Notes under the pieces: model-generated | What the model was told of the DNA's origin: nothing | What the model saw: the letters and a program-made list of their open reading frames with translations, nothing else | Database searches by the model: none | Translations under genes and position numbers: made by a program | Assembly (NCBI GenBank): GCA_024643425.1 | Contig: JAHEMY010000010.1 | Span: forward strand, 1 to 45,087 | Source: Flavobacteriaceae bacterium | Lineage (GTDB): Bacteria > Bacteroidota > Bacteroidia > Flavobacteriales > Flavobacteriaceae | Length of the DNA stretch: 45,087 nucleotides | Direction: 5' to 3' | Shown: one piece after another, positions 16,574-26,418 of the stretch | Layout: each line of letters opens with the position of its first letter | How positions within the stretch are numbered: the stretch's first letter is position 1

Positions 16574-18259
16574 ATGGGAAAAACCGAATTACTCCATATT
16601 GAAAACTTAACTATTTCCTTCGGAAAAAAAGATCCACGGAACGTTGTTGAGGATATTTCATTGGTAGTTCATCCCAACGAAGTCTTAGGTATTGTAGGTG
16701 AATCAGGTTCGGGAAAATCGGTTACCTCCATGGCGATTATGGGGCTGTTGCCAAAAGAACAATCCCACATTGCCGGTTCCATCCAATTTGAAGGGAAAGA
16801 ACTGTTGAGCCTTACTAATCATCAATTTCAAAAGCTACGCGGCAATGATATTGCGATGATTTTTCAAGAACCAATGAGCGCACTGAACCCGTCCATGACA
16901 TGTGGCGTACAGGTAGCTGAATTGCTTCGACTGCATAGGTCGATGTCGGCTTCAGAAGCAAAAAAAGAAACCCTATCCTTATTTGAAAAAGTAAAACTCC
17001 CGCGCCCAAACGAAATATTCAAAAGCTATCCGCATCAAATAAGTGGAGGGCAAATGCAGCGTGTAATGATCGCGATGGCCATTTCTTGTAAACCAAAATT
17101 ATTAATTGCCGACGAGCCCACCACTGCTTTGGATGTTACCGTTCAAAAAGAAGTCCTTTTGCTGTTAAAGGAACTTCAGCAAGAAACAGGCATGAGTCTA
17201 ATATTTATATCGCACGATTTGGCCCTTGTTTCAGAAATTGCAGAACGGGTGGTAGTTATGTATCAAGGGCGGATTGAAGAGTCCGGCAGCGTATTTGAAA
17301 TATTCAAATTACCCAAATCTTCATACACCAAAGCATTATTAGCTTCCCGACCCACGTTAGATGTTCGTTTAAAAGAACTTCCAACGATTGCATCGATTGC
17401 CGATAAGACCTTTAAACCGCAAGAAATTACACCACAACAACGCGCTTTTCGGCACAAAAGCATGTATACCCATGCGCCATTATTGGAAGTTCAAAACTTG
17501 AAAAAATATTATTACCAGAATGCTAAATTATTTGGAAAAGCAGACGTTGTTCGCGCCGTAGACGAGGTATCTTTTTCAGTTTTCGAAGGTGAAACGGTAG
17601 GATTGGTAGGTGAATCCGGTTGTGGAAAATCTACCTTGGGAAAAACAATCATGCAGTTAATAAAACCCACAGATGGGAAGGTGCTTTTTAAAGGGAAGGA
17701 TATTACATTATTAAAGTCTAAAGAAATTCGACAATTACGAAAAGACATTCAAATTGTTTTTCAAGACCCTTATTCATCCCTAAACCCCCGAATTACCATT
17801 GGTGCTGCCATTCTGGAACCAATGAAAGTACATCGTATTGGAACTTCAGAAGTAGGTCGAAAATCTAAGGTAAAAGAATTGCTGAATCGAGTTGGGTTAG
17901 ACGAAAGTTACTACGATCGCTACCCACATGAATTGTCCGGCGGACAGCGACAACGAGTAGGCATCGCACGTACGATAGCCCTGGAACCAAAATTGGTGAT
18001 TTGTGATGAGTCGGTAAGTGCTTTGGATATTTCAGTACAAGCGCAGGTGCTTAATTTATTGAACGAATTAAAAGAAGACTTTGGATTCACGTATATATTC
18101 ATTTCCCATGACCTTGCCGTCGTAAAATATATGTCGGACCAGCTTATTGTGATGAATCAAGGTAAAATTGAAGAGATTGGAGATGCCGATGAAATCTACG
18201 CCCATCCAAACCAGTCTTATACTAAAAAGCTAATTGAAGCCATTCCGAAAGGAAAATAA
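16574..18259 (+). CDS. ABC transporter ATPase with two nucleotide-binding domains, peptide/nickel type
   Basis: 561 residues, a fusion of two oligopeptide-type ATPases (YejF/DppD-DppF layout). NBD1: Walker A GESGSGKS near residue 45, signature ISGGQMQR, Walker B LLIADEPT. The linker contains the oligopeptide-transporter C-terminal region. NBD2: Walker A GESGCGKS near 344, signature LSGGQRQRVGIAR, Walker B LVICDES. All ATPase motifs are intact. No permease or binding protein gene lies next to it, so its membrane partners are elsewhere. Confidence 0.92.
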   Translation: MGKTELLHIENLTISFGKKDPRNVVEDISLVVHPNEVLGIVGESGSGKSVTSMAIMGLLPKEQSHIAGSIQFEGKELLSLTNHQFQKLRGNDIAMIFQEPMSALNPSMTCGVQVAELLRLHRSMSASEAKKETLSLFEKVKLPRPNEIFKSYPHQISGGQMQRVMIAMAISCKPKLLIADEPTTALDVTVQKEVLLLLKELQQETGMSLIFISHDLALVSEIAERVVVMYQGRIEESGSVFEIFKLPKSSYTKALLASRPTLDVRLKELPTIASIADKTFKPQEITPQQRAFRHKSMYTHAPLLEVQNLKKYYYQNAKLFGKADVVRAVDEVSFSVFEGETVGLVGESGCGKSTLGKTIMQLIKPTDGKVLFKGKDITLLKSKEIRQLRKDIQIVFQDPYSSLNPRITIGAAILEPMKVHRIGTSEVGRKSKVKELLNRVGLDESYYDRYPHELSGGQRQRVGIARTIALEPKLVICDESVSALDISVQAQVLNLLNELKEDFGFTYIFISHDLAVVKYMSDQLIVMNQGKIEEIGDADEIYAHPNQSYTKKLIEAIPKGK

Positions 18260-18263
18260 AAAA

Positions 18264-18291
18264 GCCCGTTCTAACCTCACAAAGAACGGGC
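18264..18291 (-). terminator. Intrinsic terminator, best oriented for the minus strand
   Basis: GCCCGTTCT and AGAACGGGC form a perfect 9-bp stem around a 10-nt loop. Reading the minus strand it is followed by TTTTTTATTTT; reading the plus strand the following sequence is TACCTTTA, a poor U tract. It may serve the ABC gene too, but it fits a minus-strand transcript better. Confidence 0.7.
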
Positions 18292-18575
18292 CTACCTTTA
18301 TCTGAATCGTTGCAGATTTGGGGAAAAAGGATTTTAAATAAGTTACATTAACAAGAACACCTTTTTGGCGACATAGAACAAATTCCTAAGAAGTTGTACC
18401 GTGTTTTTAATCGAGTTAGTTTTACTTTTCATATCATAAGTTGGTTAAGCTTGATAATCTTATTTGGGAGTACTAAAGTGTATAATTTTTTCAATAAACA
18501 CGATAAAAAACATTTTTATTCGATGAAATGCTCTTTTTTTTAACATATCGAATGAAATAATCTATAAAACGAAGT
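18292..18575. other. Gene-poor interval downstream of scoB
   Basis: 284 nt of AT-rich DNA. It holds a possible 29-codon reading frame on the minus strand (18343-18432) and a long-loop inverted repeat ATTCGAT (18518-18524) and ATCGAAT (18547-18553). No known RNA or element was recognised. Its minus-strand end is the terminator at 18264-18291. Confidence 0.5.
18343..18432 (-). CDS. Possible small peptide gene
   Basis: ATG at 18432 to TAA at 18343 encodes 29 residues, beginning MKSKTNSIKN and ending AKKVFLLM, basic with hydrophobic runs. It lies 50 nt before a good minus-strand terminator. No perfect TAnnTTTG is seen upstream, and no homolog is known to me. It could be chance. Confidence 0.25.
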   Translation of the reverse strand: MKSKTNSIKNTVQLLRNLFYVAKKVFLLM

Positions 18576-19232
18576 CTAAAATTGCATTTCGGGGATGTCT
18601 CCCGCAACAATTAAATCTCCTTCGGTTGCGTTTTTTATAAACTCAACAGAAACTCCGGGTGCCCGTTCTAGAAGATGAAAGGCATTATCCCTAATTTCCA
18701 TCACCGCAAGATCGGTGACTACTTTTTTTACGCAATGAACACCTGTTAAGGGCAAGCTACATGTTTTTAGAAGTTTTGATTCGCCGGCACGGTTTGTATG
18801 CATCATGGCAACGATAATATTTTCTGCGGAAGCCACCAAGTCCATAGCGCCTCCCATACCCTTCACCATTTTTCCGGGTATTTTCCAATTCGCGATATCT
18901 CCATTCTGCGAAACTTCCATGGCTCCTAAGATGGTTAAGTCAACATGCTGACCCCGTATCATGGAAAAGCTCGTAGCAGAATCAAAAAATGATGCTCCCG
19001 GTAAGGCGGTAATGGTTTGCTTTCCAGCATTTATTAGATCCGGATCTTCTTCCCCTTCAAATGGAAATGGTCCCATTCCCAGGATTCCATTTTCACTCTG
19101 AAACTCTACTTCAATATCGTCTCGGACAAAATTTGCCACCAAGGTTGGTATTCCAATACCAAGGTTAACGTAGTATCCGGACTTCACTTCTTTCGCAATC
19201 CGTTGTGCAATCTGATTTTTATCTAATCCCAT
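18576..19232 (-). CDS. scoB: 3-oxoacid CoA-transferase subunit B
   Basis: Beta subunit of succinyl-CoA:acetoacetate CoA-transferase type, moving CoA between acyl groups in ketone-body or fatty/amino-acid metabolism. 218 residues. The catalytic glutamate is in FQSENGILGMGP (E47), with the preceding VNLGIGIPTLV; GAMEVSQNGDIANW and HTNRAGESKLL are typical. Follows scoA with a 2-nt gap and ends the operon. Specificity (succinyl, butyryl or acetyl) is not readable. Confidence 0.93.
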   Translation of the reverse strand: MGLDKNQIAQRIAKEVKSGYYVNLGIGIPTLVANFVRDDIEVEFQSENGILGMGPFPFEGEEDPDLINAGKQTITALPGASFFDSATSFSMIRGQHVDLTILGAMEVSQNGDIANWKIPGKMVKGMGGAMDLVASAENIIVAMMHTNRAGESKLLKTCSLPLTGVHCVKKVVTDLAVMEIRDNAFHLLERAPGVSVEFIKNATEGDLIVAGDIPEMQF

Positions 19233-19234
19233 GA

Positions 19235-19936
19235 CTATCCTCTTTTTCGTACGGTTAATTGTTCAATTCTCTTTTCATAGGCAGTACCTTGGAAGATACG
19301 TTGGACAAAGATTCCGGGAATGTGCACTTGGTTTGGATCTAAGGTTCCGGCCGGAACCAGTTCTTCAACCTCAGCCACAGTAATTGTTGCCGCGCCGCAC
19401 ATATTTGGGTTAAAATTTCTAGCTGTTCCTTTGAAGATAAGGTTTCCTGCTGTGTCACCCTTCCATGCTTTCACAAAAGCAAAATCGGCTTTAAAAGCCC
19501 TTTCCATGATATGCATCTTTCCATTGAATTCACGGACTTCTTTTCCTTCAGCCACTTCAGTACCATAGCCTGCAGGGGTGAAAAAGGCTGGAATTCCACT
19601 TTGTGCAGCCAAACAGCGTTGGGCTAAGGTTCCTTGAGGAATAAGGTCTACTTCGAGTTCTCCACTCAACATCTGACGTTCAAACTCGGCATTTTCTCCA
19701 ACATAAGAAGAAATCATTTTTTTGATTTGCTTTTTTTGAAGCAGCAATCCTAAGCCAAAGTCGTCTACTCCGGCGTTGTTTGAGATACAAGTAACGCCTT
19801 TTACATTTCTACGAACCAATTCAGCAATGCAATTCTCAGGGATTCCGCTTAGCCCAAAGCCTCCTAACATGAAGGTCATACGGTCCTGAATACCTTCGCA
19901 AGCCTCTTGAACGTTGGACACAGTTTTTGTAATCAT
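19235..19936 (-). CDS. scoA: 3-oxoacid CoA-transferase subunit A
   Basis: Alpha subunit of the same CoA-transferase. 233 residues. [13 protein letters not shown] (residues ~22-34) is the CoA-binding glycine-rich loop; [17 protein letters not shown] and [13 protein letters not shown] are family motifs. It lies 24 nt downstream of the pbp1A stop and 2 nt before scoB, so it is probably read from the ricT promoter, though a promoter in the 24-nt gap or inside pbp1A cannot be ruled out. Confidence 0.93.
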   Translation of the reverse strand: MITKTVSNVQEACEGIQDRMTFMLGGFGLSGIPENCIAELVRRNVKGVTCISNNAGVDDFGLGLLLQKKQIKKMISSYVGENAEFERQMLSGELEVDLIPQGTLAQRCLAAQSGIPAFFTPAGYGTEVAEGKEVREFNGKMHIMERAFKADFAFVKAWKGDTAGNLIFKGTARNFNPNMCGAATITVAEVEELVPAGTLDPNQVHIPGIFVQRIFQGTAYEKRIEQLTVRKRG

Positions 19937-19960
19937 GGTGTTGTGTTTTTGATTGTTCTA

Positions 19961-22267
19961 CTAAAAATCAAATTCATCGGTCGAATCAATTTGACGATTC
20001 TCTTCTTTGAATCTCTGACAATCGGTTTCTATCGTTAACTCTTCCGGTTTTGAGAAGTTATTTTTAGACACATTCAAAGTTTCGTCTTGATAGCATTTTC
20101 TCATATAAATGGCCCAGATTGGCAACGCCATGGTAGCACCTTGACCATAGCCTGTATTTGAAAAGTGCGTGGATCGGTCTTCTCCTCCTACCCAAACTCC
20201 GGTGGCTAGATTAGGCACCATCCCCATGAACCAACCATCACTATTATTCTGAGTAGTTCCCGTTTTACCGGCTATAGGATTTGTAAATTCAAAAGGATAT
20301 CCGGTAACTGCTCTTTTATAAATGGGAGCGTTCACTGCCCAAGAATGACGCAATCGTTGTCCAGATCCGGCTTCTGTTACCCCCTGCATTAAACTCACAG
20401 TTACATAGGCCGATTCTTTGCTTATCACATCCCTAGTTTCGGGAATATTCTGATATAAAATGGTTCCATTTTTGTCTTCAATACGTTGTATTAATACCGG
20501 AGTTACATACACGCCCTCATTGGCAAAAGTACTGTATGCACCTACCATATCGTATAAACTTACATCCGGTGTTCCTAGAGCAATAGATGGTACCTCCGGA
20601 ACATTTTCTGTATCAACACCCATCTTCTCAATTAAATCGATAACAGGTCTAGGACCCACCCGATCAATCAAGCGGGCTGTGATTGTATTTATTGAATTAG
20701 CCAATGCGTGCTTTAAGGTCATCATCCCACCGTATTTACCGTCGCTGTTTTTTGGACACCATTCTTCCAATAAACCATATTTCCCTTGCGCAATACAAAA
20801 TGGAGTGTTGGGCAATGTATCACAGGGCGACATATGCATTTGATCTATAGCCGTAGCATAAACGAAAGGTTTGAAAGTGGAGCCAATTTGGCGTCTCCCC
20901 GTCTTCACCATATCGTATTTAAAATGTTTGTAGTCGATTCCTCCCACCCAGGCCTTGATTTCTCCGGTTTGTGGTGTTGCTGATAGTATGGAAGCGCGCA
21001 AAAATGATTTGTAATAGCGAATAGAATCCAAGGGAGTCATCAAGGTGTCGACCGTTCCACTCCATTTAAAAACAGTCATTTCTGTTTCTTTCAAAAAGCT
21101 TTCTCGAATCACCGCTTCACTCTTGCCCTGCTTTGTCATTTCTCGCCAGCGATCACTTCGCTTCATGGCCGATTCTAAAATTCCTTGTTCTTCCTCCGTT
21201 GTAATGTCTCTAAAAGGTGCGGTCTTGTTCTTCTCGTTTTGACTATCAAATTCCTTTTGCAAATTCGCCATGTGCTCATCGATCGCCTCTTCAGCAAATT
21301 CCTGCATTTTCGAATCTAGTGTGGTGAAGATTTTAAGTCCGTCACTACTAATATCGTATAAGCTCCCATCGGCTTTTGGATTGTCCTTCGCCCACTGCTT
21401 CATATACCCACGAATGTATTCTCGAACATAGGTTCCAATTCCTTCATCGTGATCCTGCGGTGTAAATTTCACTCCTAAGGGAAGTTGTCGTAACGAATCT
21501 CTTTCTTCTTCAGTGATATAATCGTACTTCTCCATCTGACCCAAAACCACATTTCGACGATTGGTCACACCAACCGGATTTCGTTTAGGATTGTACAAGG
21601 ATGAATTTTTAAACATACCCACCAACATGGCCGACTCTTCAACATTAAGATCCCTAGGAGCTTTATCAAAATATATGTTTGAAGCCGACTCGATTCCTAT
21701 GGCTAGATTTAAGAAATCATAGACATTAAAATACATGGTTATAATTTCTTCTTTGGTGTACCTGCGTTCTAATCGGGTCGCAATAATCCATTCCTTGATT
21801 TTTTGCATTCCCCGTTCAAATTTATTTCTAGAAACTTGATCGGTAAAAAACTGTTTCGCTAATTGCTGTGTAATGGTACTTGCGCCTCCGCGAGTCCCTA
21901 AGAATGCCAAGGCTCTCACCGTTCCTTTTCCATCTACTCCTGAATGGTCATAAAAACGCGCATCTTCAGTTGCCAAAAGAGCATTTACAAGATGTTCGGG
22001 TAATTCCTCATATTGAACGGGTGTTCGATTTTCTTTGAAAAATTTCCCAATTACTTGACCATCGGACGAAATAATTTGGGTGGCAAGATCCTTTTCGGGA
22101 TTTTCAAGACTCGTTTCATCGGGCAGACTGCCGAAGATTCCCCAGGAAGCCAACACAAAAACTAAGAACACCAAAAAAAGACAAACACCAAAAAGTTTCC
22201 AAAACGTTTTAATGTGTTTCTTTACACTTAATTGTTGATTTTTCTTTGTCGCGGTCTTCTTGGCCAT
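19961..22267 (-). CDS. mrcA: Penicillin-binding protein 1A, bifunctional transglycosylase/transpeptidase
   Basis: Builds and cross-links peptidoglycan in the periplasm. 768 residues. Basic cytoplasmic N-terminus, one membrane segment (~23-46), GT51 transglycosylase domain with catalytic E101 in ATEDARFYDHSG and STITQQLAKQFF, then the penicillin-binding transpeptidase domain with STFK (S463-K466), SIN (S525-N527) and KTGTT (K668-G670). All catalytic motifs are intact. Starts 2 nt after the gldH stop, tying cell-wall synthesis to the gliding lipoprotein gene. Confidence 0.95.
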   Translation of the reverse strand: MAKKTATKKNQQLSVKKHIKTFWKLFGVCLFLVFLVFVLASWGIFGSLPDETSLENPEKDLATQIISSDGQVIGKFFKENRTPVQYEELPEHLVNALLATEDARFYDHSGVDGKGTVRALAFLGTRGGASTITQQLAKQFFTDQVSRNKFERGMQKIKEWIIATRLERRYTKEEIITMYFNVYDFLNLAIGIESASNIYFDKAPRDLNVEESAMLVGMFKNSSLYNPKRNPVGVTNRRNVVLGQMEKYDYITEEERDSLRQLPLGVKFTPQDHDEGIGTYVREYIRGYMKQWAKDNPKADGSLYDISSDGLKIFTTLDSKMQEFAEEAIDEHMANLQKEFDSQNEKNKTAPFRDITTEEEQGILESAMKRSDRWREMTKQGKSEAVIRESFLKETEMTVFKWSGTVDTLMTPLDSIRYYKSFLRASILSATPQTGEIKAWVGGIDYKHFKYDMVKTGRRQIGSTFKPFVYATAIDQMHMSPCDTLPNTPFCIAQGKYGLLEEWCPKNSDGKYGGMMTLKHALANSINTITARLIDRVGPRPVIDLIEKMGVDTENVPEVPSIALGTPDVSLYDMVGAYSTFANEGVYVTPVLIQRIEDKNGTILYQNIPETRDVISKESAYVTVSLMQGVTEAGSGQRLRHSWAVNAPIYKRAVTGYPFEFTNPIAGKTGTTQNNSDGWFMGMVPNLATGVWVGGEDRSTHFSNTGYGQGATMALPIWAIYMRKCYQDETLNVSKNNFSKPEELTIETDCQRFKEENRQIDSTDEFDF

Positions 22268-22269
22268 AG

Positions 22270-22752
22270 TTATTCAATTACTTCTTCGATGCTGTATCCA
22301 ACTTCAGTGATTCCTTGCAATTCTGAAACGCCTCCAACATCGCCATTATTGCGCACAGCTTGGGAAACGGTTAGGGTATAATTGCCTTCCTCGTAAAAAG
22401 AAACACCTTCCTTGTACCACAATTTACTTTCCTTCACACTTCCAATTCCATTACCTAACCAAGTTCCATCGGCCTCGGCCATGCGGTATTCCAACGTATC
22501 CTGAAGCGTTTTTCCATGAGGAAATTTCATGCTCACAATGAGAAAGATGTTGTTATAAGGGTATTCGTTTGTATTTCTAAGGTTTAGAAATACATTGTAT
22601 TTTTTTAAAGAATCCATTTCCGGAATCGTAAAGGAAATTGCTTCATTTGCATCCCAATAACCAGGCAAGCTTTTGGCATCGCCCCATGCTGCATTCGAAC
22701 TACAGGAAACAATAACGCCCAGGATAAAAAGTATCTTAAACAATTTAAGCAT
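22270..22752 (-). CDS. gldH: Gliding motility lipoprotein GldH
   Basis: 160 residues with lipobox LGVIVSC (C17). The mature region with SLPGYWDANEAISFTIP, YNVFLNLRNTNEYPYNNIF and ADGTWLGNGIGSVKES matches GldH as known from Flavobacterium johnsoniae, where gldH is needed for gliding. Gliding in this group depends on the type IX secretion system. Overlaps ricT by 8 nt and precedes pbp1A by 2 nt. Its exact biochemical role is not established. Confidence 0.93.
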   Translation of the reverse strand: MLKLFKILFILGVIVSCSSNAAWGDAKSLPGYWDANEAISFTIPEMDSLKKYNVFLNLRNTNEYPYNNIFLIVSMKFPHGKTLQDTLEYRMAEADGTWLGNGIGSVKESKLWYKEGVSFYEEGNYTLTVSQAVRNNGDVGGVSELQGITEVGYSIEEVIE

Positions 22753-23914
22753 TCTTCTTTTTATTTTTAGTCGGATTACGTTTACGATTGCGGTTATTCT
22801 TGTTTTTAGATTTCCGCTTTCGAGGCTGATCGAAGCGCGTTAAACTGTCTTGCCCTACCACATTATTGAATAATTCGGAGTCTTCGATAACTTTTTCTTC
22901 AATGAACTCCTCAAGCCCAGCCACTTTCTTATCCTTTTTATTGATGGCGATAATTTCATTCACCTTGGAAACAGATAGTTCAAACCAAGTAGCAAATTCA
23001 CCTTCGTAAGTAAACCACATTAACCCCTTGAAAATATCGATCTTCTGACAAACCGCTTTTCCTTTTTCTGTAAAGAGCTTCACATCGGTTTTTGGAAACT
23101 CTTTTAAGGCTTCCATATAAGTATCCAACTCGTAATTGAGACAGCATTTTAATTTACCACATTGTCCCGCTAGTTTCTGAGGGTTAAGCGACAATTGTTG
23201 ATAGCGCGCCGCAGAAGTATTCACCGAACGAAAATCGGTTAACCAAGTGGAACAACACAATTCTCTTCCGCAAGAACCTATTCCTCCCAAACGGGAAGCT
23301 TCCTGGCGAAATCCAACCTGCTTCATTTCGATGCGGGTATTAAACGTCCGCGCAAAATCCTTAATCAATTGTCGGAAGTCTACACGTTCTTCTGCCGTGT
23401 AGTAGAAAATAACCTTAGAACCATCCCCTTGAAACTCGACATCGCTTATTTTCATTTTCAACCCCAATCCCATCGCAATTTCTCGAGATCGTTTTTGAAC
23501 AGTGTCTTCGCGGTCTCTCACCTCTTGCCATACATCGATATCCTTTTGCGAAGCTTTTCGATAAATCTTTGGCAGGTCATCGACCTTTAAGGGTTCTTTT
23601 TTTCGCGTCATTTGAACGCGAACCAATTCTCCCGTAAGCGTGACAATGCCTATATCATGACCCGGAGAAGCCTCCGTTGCCACCACATCTCCAATGGAAA
23701 GCGTAAGATTTTCAGGATTTTTATAAAAATGTTTTCTTCCGTTTTTGAATCGAATCTCAACAGCATTAAAAGGCTCCATGTCTCCGGGAAGAGCCATGTT
23801 GGAAAGCCAATCAAAAACCGTAAGTTTATTGCAACCATCGGTTCCACAAGTCCCATTGTTCTTGCAGCCTTTTGGTTGTCCGTTTGCGCCGGAAGCACAG
23901 CTGGTACAGCCCAT
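22745..23914 (-). CDS. ricT: RicT/YaaT family protein with PSP1 domain
   Basis: 389 residues. The central PSP1 domain (~residues 85-240) is followed by a cysteine cluster GSCGRELCCSTWL and QCGKLKCCLNYEL; an N-terminal CTSCASG...CKNNGTCGTDGC cluster adds more cysteines. In Bacillus the RicT homolog acts with RicA and RicF in an iron-sulfur containing complex affecting RNA processing; here function is inferred from family only. The C-terminal ~30 residues are an arginine/lysine-rich tail that could bind RNA. First gene of the ricT-gldH-pbp1A-scoAB unit; TATCTTTA (one base off consensus) lies ~70 nt upstream. Confidence 0.88.
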   Translation of the reverse strand: MGCTSCASGANGQPKGCKNNGTCGTDGCNKLTVFDWLSNMALPGDMEPFNAVEIRFKNGRKHFYKNPENLTLSIGDVVATEASPGHDIGIVTLTGELVRVQMTRKKEPLKVDDLPKIYRKASQKDIDVWQEVRDREDTVQKRSREIAMGLGLKMKISDVEFQGDGSKVIFYYTAEERVDFRQLIKDFARTFNTRIEMKQVGFRQEASRLGGIGSCGRELCCSTWLTDFRSVNTSAARYQQLSLNPQKLAGQCGKLKCCLNYELDTYMEALKEFPKTDVKLFTEKGKAVCQKIDIFKGLMWFTYEGEFATWFELSVSKVNEIIAINKKDKKVAGLEEFIEEKVIEDSELFNNVVGQDSLTRFDQPRKRKSKNKNNRNRKRNPTKNKKKNA

Positions 23915-24117
23915 ATTGTTCTATATATTGCTCTATTCTAAGTAGAAAAGAGACGAAGATGAAACGTTTCGTTTAAAAGGTAAAGATACCGTATTTCTAA
24001 CAATTCCGTAAGGCTACAGAAACAAATTTCTATGTGGGCATCCTCCGAAAAAAGAGGACCTCCCTTTCTCATTGGTCCATAGGTTTTCCCTATTTTAGAT
24101 GAAAATACCGCTGTACT

Positions 24118-26418
24118 ATGATTCGTTACTTTTTGGTTGTTTTTGCTTTAAGCTACAACATCTTTGCCCAAACATCGCAAGATTCCAATTCGGGCAAAAT
24201 ATCCATTATCCCTGAACCGCAATCAATCACTTATCAAGACGGACAACTTACCTTAGAGTCTCCTATTTTAATTCACACCGATAAGGAGCTAGAGCTCGCA
24301 GAATCTTTTCTTAATAACTACCTAGAACATTCAAAATTCGAACTCAAGAAATCGTCCAAAACAAATGCGAACCTCTTCATAACACTTGATAAATCCCTTC
24401 CAAAGGATGGCTATTCCATCGGTATTTCTAAAAACGGAATTCATCTTAAAGCGTCCGATTCAGGGGGTGCCTTGTACGCTGTTCAAACATTACGACAATT
24501 ATTACCCCCTTCTTTGGAGCAAAATTCCGAAACATTGATGGGTTCATTAACGCTACCCCTATTGCACATTGAAGATGCACCCAAATTTTCTTACCGAGGA
24601 ATGCATTTGGATGTGGGGCGGCATTTTTTCGACATTGCATTCCTTAAAAAATACATCGGTTATCTTTCCATGCTAAAGATGAATTATTTTCATTGGCACC
24701 TCACAGAAGATCAGGGTTGGCGCATTGAAATTAAAAAGCACCCCAAGCTTACTTCTCATGCGGCCTATCGAGAAGAAACCTTAGTTGGGCACTATAACGA
24801 TAATCCCCAGCAATACGATGGCCAACGCTATGGAGGGTTTTATACCCAAGAGGAAATAAAAGAAATTGTGGCTTATGCCGAATCGCTAAATATCACCGTC
24901 ATTCCTGAAATAGAAATGCCCGGTCACGCGCAAGCAGCTATCAGTGCCTACCCGGATTTAGGCTGTTCAGGAGAACCCGTGGCTGTAGCCACTAAATGGG
25001 GTGTTTTTGAAGAAGTATTTTGCCCCAAAGAAGCCACTTTTACATTTTTGGAAGAAGTTTTATCGGAGGTAATTGAATTATTCCCGGGGCCTTACATCCA
25101 TATTGGAGGCGATGAAGCGCCAAAAATGCATTGGAAAAATTGCCAACACTGTCAGCAACTAATTCAAAAAGAAGGCCTTAAAGACGAACACGAGCTCCAA
25201 AGCTATTTTATTAAACGCATCGAAAGCTTTGTGAATGCAAAGGGTAAAAAAATCATTGGTTGGGACGAGATTTTGGAGGGAGGCCTAGCCCCAAACGCCA
25301 CGGTGATGTCTTGGAGAGGCACACAAGGAGGTATTGACGCTGCAGAACAGAATCATCCCGTAATCATGACACCCACTTCGCATTGTTATTTTGATTATTA
25401 CCAAAGTGAAAATGCTTCCGAGCCATTGGCGATTGGAGGATTTCTTCCTTTGAAAAAAGTATTTTATTTCGACCCTGTTCCGGAGTCTCTCGATCAAGAC
25501 AAGTCTAAGTATATTCTTGGCGCCCAAGGAAATGTATGGACCGAGTACATGAAGAACCCGGATCATGTTGAATATATGATCTTTCCACGAATGATGGCCC
25601 TAAGTGAAGTAGTTTGGCATGGTCCTGCAAGCAAAACTGAAGCTGCCTATTCAAGGTTTACTCAGAAAGTAGAACAGTTTTATCCGAGATTGGATGCCAT
25701 GGGCGTTCATTATGCCAATCACCTTTACGAAATTGAAAGTTCCATCTCTAAAAAGAAAGGAACCGTATACTACGAACTCGCTACGCCCACGCCCGGAAAA
25801 GAAATAAGGTATACTATGAACCATGAACCCTCAAAAACATACCAAGAGCCCATTCCTTTGAACCAACATTCGGTAATAAAATCACAGCTCTATAAAAACA
25901 AAACTCCGATTGGGACTGCTTTCATTGATACCATTATTTACCACAAAGCAATCACCGGGCGAATCCTCTTAAATGAATATCCACACCCTAGTTACGCCGC
26001 AGGGGGGAAAGAGGCCCTAATCAATGGGAAAATGGGAAGCTCCACGCGTTATGGTGATCGAGAATGGCTGGGATTTTGGGGGAAAGATTTAGAGATAATC
26101 ATCGACTTAAATCAAGCAACAGAGGTGAATGGTCTCAATTTGCGTTTTTTTAATGCTCCGGGACAATGGATCTATGCCCCAAAAGAAGTGCATTTAAAAA
26201 TTGATCTGAGCGATGGCCAAGTAGTCTTTGTTAGTGCTAAAGCAGCGGATGCTTCAGCAAAAATTCAAGAGTTTTCCTTCAACTTAGATTCAGCAACAAA
26301 AAAAGTAAGCACTCAAAGAATTATCTTAGAAATTCCTAATTACGGCCTAATCCCCGATGGAAAGCAGGGTGCGGGAAATAAAGCCTGGACCTTTGTGGAC
26401 GAAATTATCGTAAAATGA
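24118..26418 (+). CDS. Beta-N-acetylhexosaminidase, GH20
   Basis: 766-residue exported glycosidase that releases terminal GlcNAc or GalNAc from chitin oligomers or glycoconjugates. Signal peptide residues 1-18 (MIRYFLVVFALSYNIFAQ). N-terminal GH20b domain, then the catalytic barrel from YRGMHLDVGRHFF, with MNYFHWHLTEDQGWR and the catalytic pair in HIGGDEAPKMHW (D332 and E333). C-terminal regions include a chitobiase-type domain (IRYTMNHEPS) and a discoidin-like carbohydrate-binding module near 625-766 (NGKMGSSTRYGDREWLGFW). Overlaps cutC by 4 nt. The substrate may be environmental chitin or peptidoglycan fragments. Confidence 0.93.
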   Translation: MIRYFLVVFALSYNIFAQTSQDSNSGKISIIPEPQSITYQDGQLTLESPILIHTDKELELAESFLNNYLEHSKFELKKSSKTNANLFITLDKSLPKDGYSIGISKNGIHLKASDSGGALYAVQTLRQLLPPSLEQNSETLMGSLTLPLLHIEDAPKFSYRGMHLDVGRHFFDIAFLKKYIGYLSMLKMNYFHWHLTEDQGWRIEIKKHPKLTSHAAYREETLVGHYNDNPQQYDGQRYGGFYTQEEIKEIVAYAESLNITVIPEIEMPGHAQAAISAYPDLGCSGEPVAVATKWGVFEEVFCPKEATFTFLEEVLSEVIELFPGPYIHIGGDEAPKMHWKNCQHCQQLIQKEGLKDEHELQSYFIKRIESFVNAKGKKIIGWDEILEGGLAPNATVMSWRGTQGGIDAAEQNHPVIMTPTSHCYFDYYQSENASEPLAIGGFLPLKKVFYFDPVPESLDQDKSKYILGAQGNVWTEYMKNPDHVEYMIFPRMMALSEVVWHGPASKTEAAYSRFTQKVEQFYPRLDAMGVHYANHLYEIESSISKKKGTVYYELATPTPGKEIRYTMNHEPSKTYQEPIPLNQHSVIKSQLYKNKTPIGTAFIDTIIYHKAITGRILLNEYPHPSYAAGGKEALINGKMGSSTRYGDREWLGFWGKDLEIIIDLNQATEVNGLNLRFFNAPGQWIYAPKEVHLKIDLSDGQVVFVSAKAADASAKIQEFSFNLDSATKKVSTQRIILEIPNYGLIPDGKQGAGNKAWTFVDEIIVK

